DNA from: Chryseobacterium binzhouense
Lineage (GTDB): Bacteria > Bacteroidota > Bacteroidia > Flavobacteriales > Weeksellaceae
Direction of reading: 5' to 3'
Length of the DNA: 64,000 nt
Assembly: GCF_007474545.1 (NCBI RefSeq)
Contig: NZ_VKOG01000009.1
Location: 1 to 64,000, forward strand
Made by a program: the position numbers and the translations under genes. Below, piece by piece: positions 42,534 to 51,229 of the stretch (positions are counted from its first letter, which is position 1; every line of letters begins with the position of its first letter). The notes beneath the pieces are model-generated. The model ran no database searches, was not told the DNA's origin, and worked only from the letters and a program-made list of their open reading frames with translations.

Positions 42534-43727
42534 TTATACAGAAAGCTCGTCAATAATTTCCATAATAGAATTGACAGAATTTTGCAGACTAAAAGGCATT
42601 TGATAATCTTTAAGATTGTTTTGATAGGTGTTAAAATGATCTGGTGTTGTCAATGCCTTTTTCATTCCCTCATAAATTCCTTCTTCGGAATTCTCAACAA
42701 TTAAGCCTAATTTGCCGTTTTCCAGCATTTCATTTACTCCGGAAACTTCTGTAGCAATAATGTTTTTCTTAAGCGTAATCGCTTCAAACAAAACCGTAGG
42801 AAAGCCTTCGTATCTTGAACTGAGAATATAAAACTCTGCTGCTTTAAAATAGGGATAAGGATTGTCTGTAAAACCAAGCATTTCAGCAGTATTATCTACG
42901 CCTAATTCTGCTTTTAATTTTCGGATGTTTTCAAAATCATAACCGTCGCCAATAATTTGAACCCGATGTTGGTAGCCTTCATCCAAAAGTTTTTTATGAA
43001 CTTTCAGCAATCTGTCAAAACCTTTCTGTGGGAAAACCGTTCCTACACTTACGAGAGTTGGTTGTCGGTTGTTGGTTGTTGGTTGTTGGTTGTCATTGTG
43101 AGGAACGAAGAAATCTGTTGCTTTTTCATTGGACTTTTTTAGAATTTCTTCCGTATCCAAAGGGTTGTAAATTCTGACGATTTTGTTTTTCTCCTTTTCA
43201 TTTCGGGCTAATTTTTCAAAATCGTTTTGAATTTTCTCTGAAATCACCATTATTTTATCAAACCCAAAGAATTTTCTAAACTCATCATCCGTATAATGGT
43301 GAAATTCTGTTTTAGTGAGATCATTATGAATCCAGACCATTTTTTTAGATGAAGAAATGGGGGAGTTTAGAATCTCGTCTCTCATTCCGTGAATGGCGGC
43401 AAATTCTATGTCGTATTTTTTGTTTTTGAGAATAACAGAATATAGAATTTTTGGAAATTTTTTCAGTAAACCTTGGTAAAAAACTCTAAATGCTTTCTTT
43501 GGAAGATCCTGCAAACGGTTAGTAGTAATCATCTCTCCTTTATTCAGATAGATAATGTTGATCCATTTCGGGATTTCACTCAAATACTTTCCTGAGTATA
43601 AGTTTAAAAGCAAATCTATTTCATATTTATCTTCAGGTAGATTTTTAAGAAAGGTCGCCAAAACTTTTTCTGCACCACCGTGGCGCAGAGAACCTATTCT
43701 GATGAGGATTTTCTTTTTGGGGCGCAT
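42534..43727 (-). CDS. Glycosyltransferase, GT4-like, with repeat-derived insertion
   Basis: A 397-residue GT-B enzyme that adds a sugar to a glycan acceptor on the cytoplasmic side. The N-terminal lobe begins RIGSLRHGGAEKVLATFL; the C-terminal lobe has LVSVGTVFPQKGFDRLL near residue 230 and SSRYEGFPTVLFEAITL near 310, the nucleotide-sugar EX7E-type region. Between the lobes (about residues 210-230) is an Asn/Gln/Pro-rich insertion, TDFFVPHNDNQQP..., encoded by five 7-bp repeats and an adjoining repeat-like element at 43060-43116. The paralogue at 44296 lacks it. The donor and acceptor are unknown. First of a minus-strand run of four polysaccharide genes. Confidence 0.88.
   Translation of the reverse strand: MRPKKKILIRIGSLRHGGAEKVLATFLKNLPEDKYEIDLLLNLYSGKYLSEIPKWINIIYLNKGEMITTNRLQDLPKKAFRVFYQGLLKKFPKILYSVILKNKKYDIEFAAIHGMRDEILNSPISSSKKMVWIHNDLTKTEFHHYTDDEFRKFFGFDKIMVISEKIQNDFEKLARNEKEKNKIVRIYNPLDTEEILKKSNEKATDFFVPHNDNQQPTTNNRQPTLVSVGTVFPQKGFDRLLKVHKKLLDEGYQHRVQIIGDGYDFENIRKLKAELGVDNTAEMLGFTDNPYPYFKAAEFYILSSRYEGFPTVLFEAITLKKNIIATEVSGVNEMLENGKLGLIVENSEEGIYEGMKKALTTPDHFNTYQNNLKDYQMPFSLQNSVNSIMEIIDELSV
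43060..43094 (-). repeat. Five tandem 7-bp repeats inside a glycosyltransferase gene
   Basis: Plus strand reads GGTTGTC once, GGTTGTT three times, then GGTTGTC. The unit is not a multiple of three, so gain or loss of one unit would shift the reading frame. On the coding strand it gives the Asn/Gln/Pro/Thr-rich linker. Confidence 0.85.
43092..43116. repeat. Dispersed intergenic-type repeat within a coding sequence
   Basis: The stretch GTCATTGTGAGGAACGAAG plus AAATCT resembles, from memory, the short repeat (GTCATTGCGAGGAACGAAG and variants) scattered between genes in many flavobacterial genomes. Only this copy was seen in the window. Together with the heptamers it makes a 57-base in-frame insertion. 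Confidence 0.5.
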
Positions 43728-44291
43728 CTATTTTTTTATAGGTTTATATTTGTGCGGCAGGTTTTCTTTTATATAAGCATCAAGCTTTGGTCTTATGACT
43801 TCTAGCTCACGCGGATACATTACATTATTTTCCAGAGCCTTATTGCCATATTCTTCTATGGTGCATATAAATTTTGCAGGAACTCCTGCATAAACAGAAT
43901 TATCCGGCATTGATGAATTTAAAACTGATCCTGCTCCCAGAATACAGTTGTTTCCCATACTTGATCCTGGTAAAAATGTGCAGTTATTTCCTACGAAACA
44001 GTTTTCTCCAAGCCTGATTCTGCCAAAATTTCTCGCATCTTCATATTTTTCTATATTTCTGATTACATACATGGCCCCGTCATGATTGATGAAGGTGCAA
44101 CCTGCTGTAATTTTTGTGCGATCTCCAATTTCTATAAGATAGGGCTCAGAGCCAAACGAAGGGGCTTCAATAAAAATGACATTCTTCCCAACTTTCATGC
44201 CTTTAACTTTACAAATTTCAATGTAGGATTTGTCGTAAAGCTGTTTCCAAATCGTATGTATTTTTATAACAATACGGTACAGTAAATTCAT
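43728..44291 (-). CDS. Hexapeptide-repeat acyltransferase
   Basis: A 187-residue trimeric-type acyltransferase with an N-terminal helical part and a left-handed beta-helix (about 55-145: PYLIEIGDRTKITAGCTFINHDG, LGENCFVGNNCTFLPGSSMGNNCILGAGS). The pattern is that of sugar O- or N-acetyltransferases of polysaccharide loci (WcaF/VatD-like). The ATG at 44291 is used because the next upstream codon is TTG. It starts 4 bases after the stop of the next gene (44296) and its stop touches the gene at 42534, so it is part of one operon. Confidence 0.85.
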   Translation of the reverse strand: MNLLYRIVIKIHTIWKQLYDKSYIEICKVKGMKVGKNVIFIEAPSFGSEPYLIEIGDRTKITAGCTFINHDGAMYVIRNIEKYEDARNFGRIRLGENCFVGNNCTFLPGSSMGNNCILGAGSVLNSSMPDNSVYAGVPAKFICTIEEYGNKALENNVMYPRELEVIRPKLDAYIKENLPHKYKPIKK

Positions 44292-44295
44292 CAAG

Positions 44296-45453
44296 TTATT
44301 TTTCTGCTAATTTAATAATGATATTCTCAACGGCATCAAAAATTTTCTGATTGTCAAATTCTGTTTCAATATTTGTCAAATTTTCTTTAATCTTATTAAC
44401 ATATTCAGGTTCTATCATAAACTTCTTCGTGGCATCATACATTTCTTCTATGCTATAATTGATAAGATATCCTGTTTTATCATGGGTAATCATCTCAGGA
44501 ATACCTCCTACATTTGTTGAAATGATGGGCTTTTGTAAGATCAAAGAATCAGCAATAATCAATGGCCAACTTTCAGATTCTGAAGGCAGAATAAAAAAGT
44601 CTGCATTTTTGACGTAGGGATATGGATTAAGTAATGAACCGATTAGCTCAAAAGTTTTTGTAACACCTAGCTCCAGAGCCTGTTTTTTAAGGTTTGTCAT
44701 TTCCTCACCGTCACCAATAATGATAATATGATGATCGAAACCGTCATTTATCAATCTGGAATGAGCCTGCATAAGTTTATGAAAACCTTTTCTGCTGTGG
44801 AGCCTGCCCACGGAAACAAAAATGATTTTTTCGGGAAGCTGAAGAGCACTTTCGCTGGCTTTATTTTTTATTTCTTCAATCGGAATGGCATTTCTGATAA
44901 CCTGATTTTCAGGAATGTGTAAATTTGGGTATGTTTCTATCAAGATATCCTTGGTTTGCTGAGATCCGAAAATGAAATAATCAAACTGAGGAATCTGTTT
45001 TAAAATTTCCGGCACCAGCGGCTGTAATTTGGGTAGCGTAATGTCTGAATGAAACCAACCAATTTTTTTTGAATTTTTGTTTGATGAATTTAAAACTGAA
45101 GAAAAAGCTGCGTAAGTAGGAGCTATTTCTACATCAAAATGGTCATTTAAAATTTTAGTAGAAATTTTAGGGTTTCTGCTGGCTTTATTGAGCCTCAGTT
45201 TTCTTTTTGCAAGCTGCAATTTATGAATAAGAGGGTTTGCAGAAAAATCTTCTTTTCCTCCGGCGATAAAAACTTTTCTTACATGAGACGGAATTTCATT
45301 ACGGAGCTCTCCCTGATTGATATTAAGACATAAAGTAATCTCAAATTTTTCCTTGCTGAGATGATTCAGCATGCTGAGAACAACCTTTTCTACACCTCCC
45401 ATCTCCATAGAACGGTGTCTGAACAGTACTTTTATTTTTTTATTTTCTTTCAT
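44296..45453 (-). CDS. Glycosyltransferase, GT4-like
   Basis: A 385-residue GT-B enzyme, paralogous to the one at 42534. Motifs: RHRSMEMGGVEKVVLSML at the N-terminus, FVSVGRLHSRKGFHKLM near residue 215, and LPSESESWPLIIADSLIL near 300, in the donor-binding region. The N-lobe/C-lobe linker is short (LQLPEKIIFVSVG), without the insertion seen at 42534. It probably transfers a sugar during surface-glycan assembly; specificity unknown. It lies 8 bases from the GT2 gene upstream. Confidence 0.88.
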   Translation of the reverse strand: MKENKKIKVLFRHRSMEMGGVEKVVLSMLNHLSKEKFEITLCLNINQGELRNEIPSHVRKVFIAGGKEDFSANPLIHKLQLAKRKLRLNKASRNPKISTKILNDHFDVEIAPTYAAFSSVLNSSNKNSKKIGWFHSDITLPKLQPLVPEILKQIPQFDYFIFGSQQTKDILIETYPNLHIPENQVIRNAIPIEEIKNKASESALQLPEKIIFVSVGRLHSRKGFHKLMQAHSRLINDGFDHHIIIIGDGEEMTNLKKQALELGVTKTFELIGSLLNPYPYVKNADFFILPSESESWPLIIADSLILQKPIISTNVGGIPEMITHDKTGYLINYSIEEMYDATKKFMIEPEYVNKIKENLTNIETEFDNQKIFDAVENIIIKLAEK

Positions 45454-45460
45454 CCTGATT

Positions 45461-46291
45461 TTACTGCATCATTATTTTCAATTTTTTCAAAATCCGGAAG
45501 GAGATTGAGTTCTGGTATTCCAAAAGATCATAAATCTCTTTTGGCTGGCTGTATTTTGAAGGGATTTTTTTTCCGTTAATGGTTTGTAAGCCACGTCTTT
45601 TCATCGCATTGAAAATTACTTTTGCAAAATACTCTCTGGCTTTAGGCAGGTTTTCATTCTGTGAAATTCCTCCGGAATGTGTACGGTACAGATAATTTGG
45701 TTCATTGATGTATTTTACATTACCTTTTTCATACATTTTCAGATACAGATCCTGATCTTCTGCAATTTTCATTTCAGTATTTATTTTCTCGGTCTTTTCA
45801 TAGACATCTTTTCTGAAACATACAAAATGCACAATGTGTACAGGGCAGTTGAAAAAGTAAGGATCATTATTGACCACCTGCATTCCTGATATGAATGACT
45901 CAACAGGTTTCAATTGTTCATCACATTTTACGAAACTGGAATATGTAAGTACAATCTTGTGATCTTTTTTAAAAACATTAACTGCAGATTCCAGAGCATT
46001 GAATGTAATGGCATCATCGGGATCTACAAATCCGCATATATCTCCAGTTGCAAGCTCAATCAGTTTGCTTTTTGTAATGCCAACTCCGCTGTTTACATCA
46101 TTTTTATAGATTTTAAAACGAGGATCATCAGCTACAAGTTCAGAAATGATTTTTAAAGAGTTATCTGTAGAAGCATCATCCAAAATAATAACTTCCCAAT
46201 TTTTAAAATTTTGTGCAATAATGGAATGATAGCAGTCATGAAAGAACTTTCCGTTGTTGTAATTGGCAATTAAGATTGAAAATTTTATCAT
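45461..46291 (-). CDS. Glycosyltransferase family 2
   Basis: A 276-residue GT-A enzyme. N-terminal domain SILIANYNNGKFFHDCYHSI, DDASTDNS nucleotide-binding loop, and VDPDDAI near residue 90, the DXD-like metal site. It likely adds one sugar to a growing polysaccharide. The ATG at 46291 is chosen over an in-frame TTG at 46327 because the -7 box at 46325-46332 lies over the longer N-terminus. First gene of the minus-strand group 42534-46291. Confidence 0.88.
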   Translation of the reverse strand: MIKFSILIANYNNGKFFHDCYHSIIAQNFKNWEVIILDDASTDNSLKIISELVADDPRFKIYKNDVNSGVGITKSKLIELATGDICGFVDPDDAITFNALESAVNVFKKDHKIVLTYSSFVKCDEQLKPVESFISGMQVVNNDPYFFNCPVHIVHFVCFRKDVYEKTEKINTEMKIAEDQDLYLKMYEKGNVKYINEPNYLYRTHSGGISQNENLPKAREYFAKVIFNAMKRRGLQTINGKKIPSKYSQPKEIYDLLEYQNSISFRILKKLKIMMQ

Positions 46292-46324
46292 GAGGGACGC
46301 ATCTTTTATGTTAATAAATTTACA

Positions 46325-46332
46325 CAAAGATA
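46325..46332 (-). promoter_or_regulatory. -7 box TATCTTTG for the minus-strand glycosyltransferase operon
   Basis: Minus-strand match to TAnnTTTG ending 33 bases before the ATG at 46291. It is back to back with the plus-strand box at 46362-46369. Confidence 0.5.
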
Positions 46333-46361
46333 AATATTCTGCTCAATCTGATAAAAATCTT

Positions 46362-46369
46362 TATTTTTG
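46362..46369 (+). promoter_or_regulatory. -7 box TATTTTTG for the plus-strand glycan operon
   Basis: Matches TAnnTTTG, ending 19 bases before the GTG at 46389; decides the GTG start. Confidence 0.5.
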
Positions 46370-46388
46370 TAACATTAAAATAAACACT

Positions 46389-47159
46389 GTGAGCGAAATA
46401 AGACGAGTTCTCAAAACTTTTATAGGGTACCTGAAGCGTCCGGATCTCTATCCTGAACTGGGTAGAAAAATAATCAAGAATATTTTTAACAGAAATAATG
46501 CTTTTAAAGGAAAAGAAAAAACCAATCTTTGGGCTTCAAAAATTGCTGTGAGTCAGCAGGAAGCAATTAAAAAAATATTTGGTTTAGATTTTCAGAGATT
46601 TTCAGAAAAATATCCTCAAGAATTTAAACATGCTTTAGATCTTCAAAATGCATGTCCCGTAAAAATGGGAGGTGCTGGGGCATTAGAGCTTTTATACAGT
46701 GCTTGTGAATTTACTCAGGCAAAATCTGCTATAGAAACCGGCGTCGCCTATGGATGGAGCTCGTTTGCAATACTTACTTCTCTTCAAAAAAGAAACGGAA
46801 TTTTATACAGTTCTGATATGCCTTATCTGGGGCAGAATGGAGATAGATATGTAGGTTGTGTTGTTGCTGAAGATCTAAAAAGTAACTGGAAGCTTTTTCG
46901 TCATGCTGACCGTGAATCTTTACCTAAAATTTTAAAGGAATGTGGAGAGGTAGACGTGATGCATTATGATTCCGACAAATCCTATGAGGGAATGAAATGG
47001 GCTTATGAAACACTTTATCCAAGATTAAGAAAAGGAGGGGTTTTCATTTCTGATGACATTAACGATAATTCTGCTTTTCAGGACTTCTGCGAACAGCAGA
47101 AAATTACTCCCGTTGTAGTTGAATTTGAGGGAAAATTTGTTGGAGTTTTTGTGAAATAA
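46389..47159 (+). CDS. Class I SAM-dependent methyltransferase
   Basis: A 256-residue methyltransferase of the Methyltransf_24 type. SAM-binding motif I is AIETGVAYGWSSFAILTSL near residue 118; VMHYDSDKSYEGMKWAYE and LRKGGVFISDDINDN follow at positions usual for O-methyltransferases of surface glycans. The GTG at 46389 is chosen because it follows the promoter box; no ATG occurs between that box and motif I except far downstream. It heads the plus-strand group 46389-51804 and may methylate a sugar of the polysaccharide; the substrate is unknown. Confidence 0.85.
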   Translation: MSEIRRVLKTFIGYLKRPDLYPELGRKIIKNIFNRNNAFKGKEKTNLWASKIAVSQQEAIKKIFGLDFQRFSEKYPQEFKHALDLQNACPVKMGGAGALELLYSACEFTQAKSAIETGVAYGWSSFAILTSLQKRNGILYSSDMPYLGQNGDRYVGCVVAEDLKSNWKLFRHADRESLPKILKECGEVDVMHYDSDKSYEGMKWAYETLYPRLRKGGVFISDDINDNSAFQDFCEQQKITPVVVEFEGKFVGVFVK

Positions 47160-47206
47160 ATTCTGATTGCCATTAATTACTTTTACTAAAGAAACACTGT
47201 ATAATT

Positions 47207-48160
47207 ATGAGGAAAGTTTATCTGATTATATCTGCTTATAACGAAGAAGAGAATCTGGAAGTTCTTTATTCTGGTCTTCATGAAGAATTAAATAGGATTT
47301 CTTTTGAAAATTATGAGATGGTTTTTGTAAATGACGGTTCGAAGGATCATACGCTGCACATATTAAAGGAGTTACAAAAAAAAGATTCTTGTATTACGAT
47401 CATTAACCAGTCTAAGAATTTCGGACATGAAATGGCTATGACCGCAGGATTAAATTATGTTGCACAGCAAAACAAAGAGAAAGAGTTTGCGGTGCTTTTT
47501 ATGGATGCGGATCTGCAACATCCGCCTGCAATGGCTGCAGAAATGATTCAGAAATGGATAGAGGGTTATAAATTAGTTCTTACTCAAAGGACAGATAATG
47601 AAGATAAAGGATTAAAATACAGAATTCTTGGAAATACTTATTACAGAATTCTAAACTTTCTTTCTGATGTAAAAATCCCGAGAAATATGCCTGATTTCAG
47701 ACTTCTAGACAAAAAATATGTAGTATGGATAAATCAGCTTAATGAGACTGACAGGATGTTCCGGGGAATGCTGTCGCTGGTTGGGCTTCAGGATGCTTTG
47801 ATCTTGGAATTTACAGCTCCCAAAAGATATGCAGGAACTTCTAAATATAATTTTTTGAAACTTTATAAACTTGCCATTGACAGCGTTATCCAGTTTTCTG
47901 TAAAACCATTGAGATTAGCAACGTTATTAGGTTTTTTAGGCTGTTTCAGTTCTATTTTGTTTTTAGCATTTTCTATTTACAAAAGCCACCTTAACCATGA
48001 GCCAAAAACAGGGTTTCTGACTCTTCTTTCAGTAATGATTTTTTTCTGTTCTCTGATTATGCTTTTCCTGGGTATTTTGGGGGAATATATAGGCAGAATT
48101 CATATAGAAGTAAAAAACAGACCATTGTATTTTAACGAAATTATTAAAAATGAAGACTAA
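47207..48160 (+). CDS. Membrane-bound GT2 glycosyltransferase (GtrB/DPM1-like)
   Basis: A 317-residue polyprenyl-phosphate glycosyltransferase: N-terminal GT-A domain (SAYNEEENLEVLYSGLHEEL, VNDGSKDHTL, FMDADLQHPP near residue 105) and two C-terminal membrane helices (about 235-305). Such enzymes make undecaprenyl-phosphate-sugar, used by membrane GT-C enzymes. The next gene (48150) overlaps it by 11 bases and encodes a multi-pass protein, so the pair looks like a GtrB-GtrC unit without a GtrA flippase. Confidence 0.9.
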   Translation: MRKVYLIISAYNEEENLEVLYSGLHEELNRISFENYEMVFVNDGSKDHTLHILKELQKKDSCITIINQSKNFGHEMAMTAGLNYVAQQNKEKEFAVLFMDADLQHPPAMAAEMIQKWIEGYKLVLTQRTDNEDKGLKYRILGNTYYRILNFLSDVKIPRNMPDFRLLDKKYVVWINQLNETDRMFRGMLSLVGLQDALILEFTAPKRYAGTSKYNFLKLYKLAIDSVIQFSVKPLRLATLLGFLGCFSSILFLAFSIYKSHLNHEPKTGFLTLLSVMIFFCSLIMLFLGILGEYIGRIHIEVKNRPLYFNEIIKNED

Positions 48161-49496
48161 ATATTTACCTTTATTTTTAATTGTGTTTATCAATATCGGA
48201 TTTCTTTTGAGTGTGTATTGGTTTCCGGTTACCCGTGATGAATTTTACTATCTCGACAAGACACAATTGCCGTATGCTTTTTCTGAATACTGGACTAGCT
48301 ATAATTATGTAAATCCAAGAATTGGGCAGTTTTTTCTAAATATTGTTGCACGAAGTAAAATATTAAAACTAATATTCAGTTTTCTCATTTTCAACGGGTT
48401 TTTATGGGCATTATTTGCTAATATTTTCAGAAGATTTCCAAAAATTTCTGATAAAGAAGATATGTGGAAACTTTTAATTTTAGCAGGAGTATTCATATTT
48501 TTAATTAATTATTTCGGAGAACTGTTTTATTACAGCCCTTTTGCAACCAATTATACATTTACACATGTTCTGTATCTTTTGTATTTGTTTGTAATGACAG
48601 AATATTTTGTTTTTCAGAATAATGTACTTCCAAAATCTCCTGTAAAAGCTGTTTTATTATGTTTTGTAGGTTTTGTTATAGGAATGGGTAATGAGCATGT
48701 TCCCCCTGTTCTTCTGCTATTTTCTGGACTATTTGGTTTAAAATTTCTACTTCAAAACAAGAAACTGCCAGATTTCAATATCATAATAACTAATATTTCC
48801 ATTGCGATTGGTTATCTGGCTTTATTTTTTGCACCGGCAAATTCGATTAAATATAAAACTGTAGGTAAAGTTCAGTACGGATTTAGTCTTTCTGATTATA
48901 TTTCTACTTTCACAAAAATTTTAAAAACATATTATTATTTCAATCTAGAACTGATGATTGTTTTGGGAATTGTTATAACTGCGTTTGTTTATCTGATCAA
49001 AAAAAGGAAATTTTCGCGTAAAGAATTTTTGCTGGTAATAAGTCATTTAATCATGGGTTTTTTAACAATACTTATCATTTCGTACTCTCCTCTTACCGGA
49101 ACACGTCTTATGTTTTTCACAACAATATCTTTTATCATTGTAATTTGTTTTATTGGTGTAAGACTTGCTGAGGAATATCATTTTCATTTAAAATTATTAA
49201 AAGGAATCACAACAATCTGGCTTTTGATATTTTTCACTTTGGGTTGTATTATTTGTTGTCATGCAAACCTTATTTTTGAAAGGCTTTGCAATGAAATATC
49301 AGAAAAACGAAGAACTTCCAAAGATATAATTCTTGACAAAAAACTGGATTATTTTGTAAATGATTTCTCTACATTTAACAGGCGTATTTTATTTGAAAAC
49401 GGTAATGAATACATTGATAATAATCCGGATCAAAATACTGCTGAAGAAAAGAATCTCATCTTATATTTTAATTTAAAAACACTTTCGCATCATTAA
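48150..49496 (+). CDS. Multi-pass membrane protein, probable GT-C glycosyltransferase (DUF6056-like)
   Basis: A 448-residue protein with about ten hydrophobic segments and a soluble C-terminal tail (about 385-448). VTRDEFYYLDKTQLP near residue 27 has the acidic loop typical of GT-C enzymes, which use lipid-linked sugars. The family name is from memory (DUF6056 or similar) and not certain. It overlaps the GtrB-like gene by 11 bases, so it probably uses the lipid-linked sugar made by it. Confidence 0.7.
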   Translation: MKTKYLPLFLIVFINIGFLLSVYWFPVTRDEFYYLDKTQLPYAFSEYWTSYNYVNPRIGQFFLNIVARSKILKLIFSFLIFNGFLWALFANIFRRFPKISDKEDMWKLLILAGVFIFLINYFGELFYYSPFATNYTFTHVLYLLYLFVMTEYFVFQNNVLPKSPVKAVLLCFVGFVIGMGNEHVPPVLLLFSGLFGLKFLLQNKKLPDFNIIITNISIAIGYLALFFAPANSIKYKTVGKVQYGFSLSDYISTFTKILKTYYYFNLELMIVLGIVITAFVYLIKKRKFSRKEFLLVISHLIMGFLTILIISYSPLTGTRLMFFTTISFIIVICFIGVRLAEEYHFHLKLLKGITTIWLLIFFTLGCIICCHANLIFERLCNEISEKRRTSKDIILDKKLDYFVNDFSTFNRRILFENGNEYIDNNPDQNTAEEKNLILYFNLKTLSHH

Positions 49497-49497
49497 A

Positions 49498-50322
49498 ATG
49501 AAGAATAGATTAATTGTAAATGCAGACGATTTTGGTTTGTCTGTAGGCGTAAATCAGGCAATACTAAAAGCAAATACAGAAGGTTTTTTAAACTCAGCAA
49601 GCTTAATGGCAAATACGGATTTTTTTGACCATGCAATTAAAGAAATAATTCCGAATTGCAGTAATCTCAATGTAGGTCTTCATATCAATCTAACCTGTTG
49701 CAAAGCGCTTTCCGGCAAAAGTACTATTACAGACAAGAATGGTTTTTTGACAAATGACTTTATAAGACTTTTATTTTTGAGAAAATCTGAAAAAAACCTT
49801 CAGATTATAGAAACTGAAATTGAATTACAGCTAAAAAAGCTTCTCGAAAATAATGTGAAAATTTCTCACATTGATGGTCATGAACACGTGCATATAATCC
49901 CTTCTATTAATAAAATCGTCCATAAACTTGCAAATAAATATAATATTGAAAGAATTCGTGAAATTAATGAAAATTTTGGAACAACCTTTAAATATAATTT
50001 AAGAACAGCAACCGTTGCTAATGTAATCAAGTTCTTTTTGCTTAAATTTCTGAGCAGTTTCAATCAAAATAAGAATGAGAGAGAGTTTTATACCATTCTC
50101 AATACTTGCGAAATTAATTCTGAAAATCTTTTCAATTATTTAGAATCTCAAAATGGCAAAACAGTAGAAATAATGCTGCATCCGTCATTAAAAGAATTTG
50201 ATAATAAGAAAATGAACCTTGATCGCCGATTTGAAAAATTTTTGAAATCGGATTTCAGAAAACAGGAGTATGATTTATGTTTTAATAAAAAATTTAAAGA
50301 ATATGCATTTTTCGGAAACTGA
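49498..50322 (+). CDS. ChbG/HpnK (YdjC) family deacetylase
   Basis: A 274-residue protein of the YdjC carbohydrate deacetylase family. Metal-binding motifs are present: NADDFGLSVGVNQAI near residue 4 and DGHEHVHIIPS near residue 125. Known members deacetylate chitooligosaccharides or hopanoid glucosamine. In this locus it would remove an N-acetyl group from a polysaccharide sugar, perhaps exposing an amine. The start lies 1 base after the stop of 48150, and its end overlaps the FemAB-like gene by 20 bases. Confidence 0.88.
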   Translation: MKNRLIVNADDFGLSVGVNQAILKANTEGFLNSASLMANTDFFDHAIKEIIPNCSNLNVGLHINLTCCKALSGKSTITDKNGFLTNDFIRLLFLRKSEKNLQIIETEIELQLKKLLENNVKISHIDGHEHVHIIPSINKIVHKLANKYNIERIREINENFGTTFKYNLRTATVANVIKFFLLKFLSSFNQNKNEREFYTILNTCEINSENLFNYLESQNGKTVEIMLHPSLKEFDNKKMNLDRRFEKFLKSDFRKQEYDLCFNKKFKEYAFFGN

Positions 50323-51229
50323 AACCTGGAAGAAGATCGTATTAGAAACGTATTCACTTCAAGCTAAGAAAATTTCTTTGTTTGGAAATGAGGTGTATCT
50401 TTTCTTCAACGGAAAACTTTTTGCTAATTCGCCTTACATTAGTCATTCTGGAGATTGTTTTCGAGAAAAGGAGCAAAACTTAGATAAAATAAAAGCGCTT
50501 CAAAAGCCAGTATTGATAAAATCAAAAAACAAAATAATCTTACCTGAAGATTATCCTCATTTTTTAATTGAAGATTATTTTACCTATGTTTTAGACCTTT
50601 CAAAAGGAAGAGATTATGTTTGGAGTAATCTAATTAAAGCAAAAGTAAGAACTCACATAAGAAAAGCAGAGAAAGTTTCGGCAGATGTAAAGTTTGGCAG
50701 AGAAGAACTAGTAGATGATTTTTACAAAGTAATTTCTGAAGCGTGGAGAGATTTGGGAACGCCTACTCACAGTAAAGAATTTTACTCAAATATTATTAAA
50801 AACCTAAATGAGTCCGAAGATTGGAACTCAGGATTTATTGTAATCTATATTAAGGGGATTCCCATTGCTTCTGCTTGTTTTGTTTACGATAGAGAATCAA
50901 TACACCATCCTTATTCTGCAACCCTAAATGCTTACAAAAAATACTCTTTAAATAATTTGATTTATTGGAATCTTATCTTGTTTGCGTTCGAAAAAAATAT
51001 TCAAAGATTCGATATGGGAAGAAGCAGGAGGGATCAGGGAACCTCAACATATAAAAAAGGTTGGGGAGCAGTAGAAGAGCAATTATACTATTATTACTTC
51101 AATAAAAAAAATCATAAAAACGATGAAGATGGAAAGCTAATAAAGTTTCTCATTCGTATGTGGAAGAGACTGCCGGTAAGTGTTGCAAATTTTTTAGGAC
51201 CAAAACTAATTTATAAAGTATTGAAATGA
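50303..51229 (+). CDS. FemAB-like acyl/aminoacyltransferase (GNAT fold)
   Basis: A 308-residue protein. Its middle (RTHIRKAEKVSADVKF..SEAWRDLGTPTHSKEFY) and C-terminal part (YDRESIHHPYSATLNAYKKYSLNNLIYW, RFDMGRSRRDQGTSTYKKGWG) match the FemAB-related transferases often annotated with exosortase or polysaccharide loci. Relatives add amino acids from aminoacyl-tRNA to peptidoglycan or modify sugars. It directly follows a sugar deacetylase, so aminoacylation of a freed amino group is an attractive idea. The ATG at 50303 is used; an ATG at 50270 is also in frame. Confidence 0.75.
   Translation: MHFSETETWKKIVLETYSLQAKKISLFGNEVYLFFNGKLFANSPYISHSGDCFREKEQNLDKIKALQKPVLIKSKNKIILPEDYPHFLIEDYFTYVLDLSKGRDYVWSNLIKAKVRTHIRKAEKVSADVKFGREELVDDFYKVISEAWRDLGTPTHSKEFYSNIIKNLNESEDWNSGFIVIYIKGIPIASACFVYDRESIHHPYSATLNAYKKYSLNNLIYWNLILFAFEKNIQRFDMGRSRRDQGTSTYKKGWGAVEEQLYYYYFNKKNHKNDEDGKLIKFLIRMWKRLPVSVANFLGPKLIYKVLK

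Noticed and set aside
43060-43094. Short tandem repeats as a CRISPR array
   Set aside because: Units are 7 bases with no spacers and lie within a coding frame.
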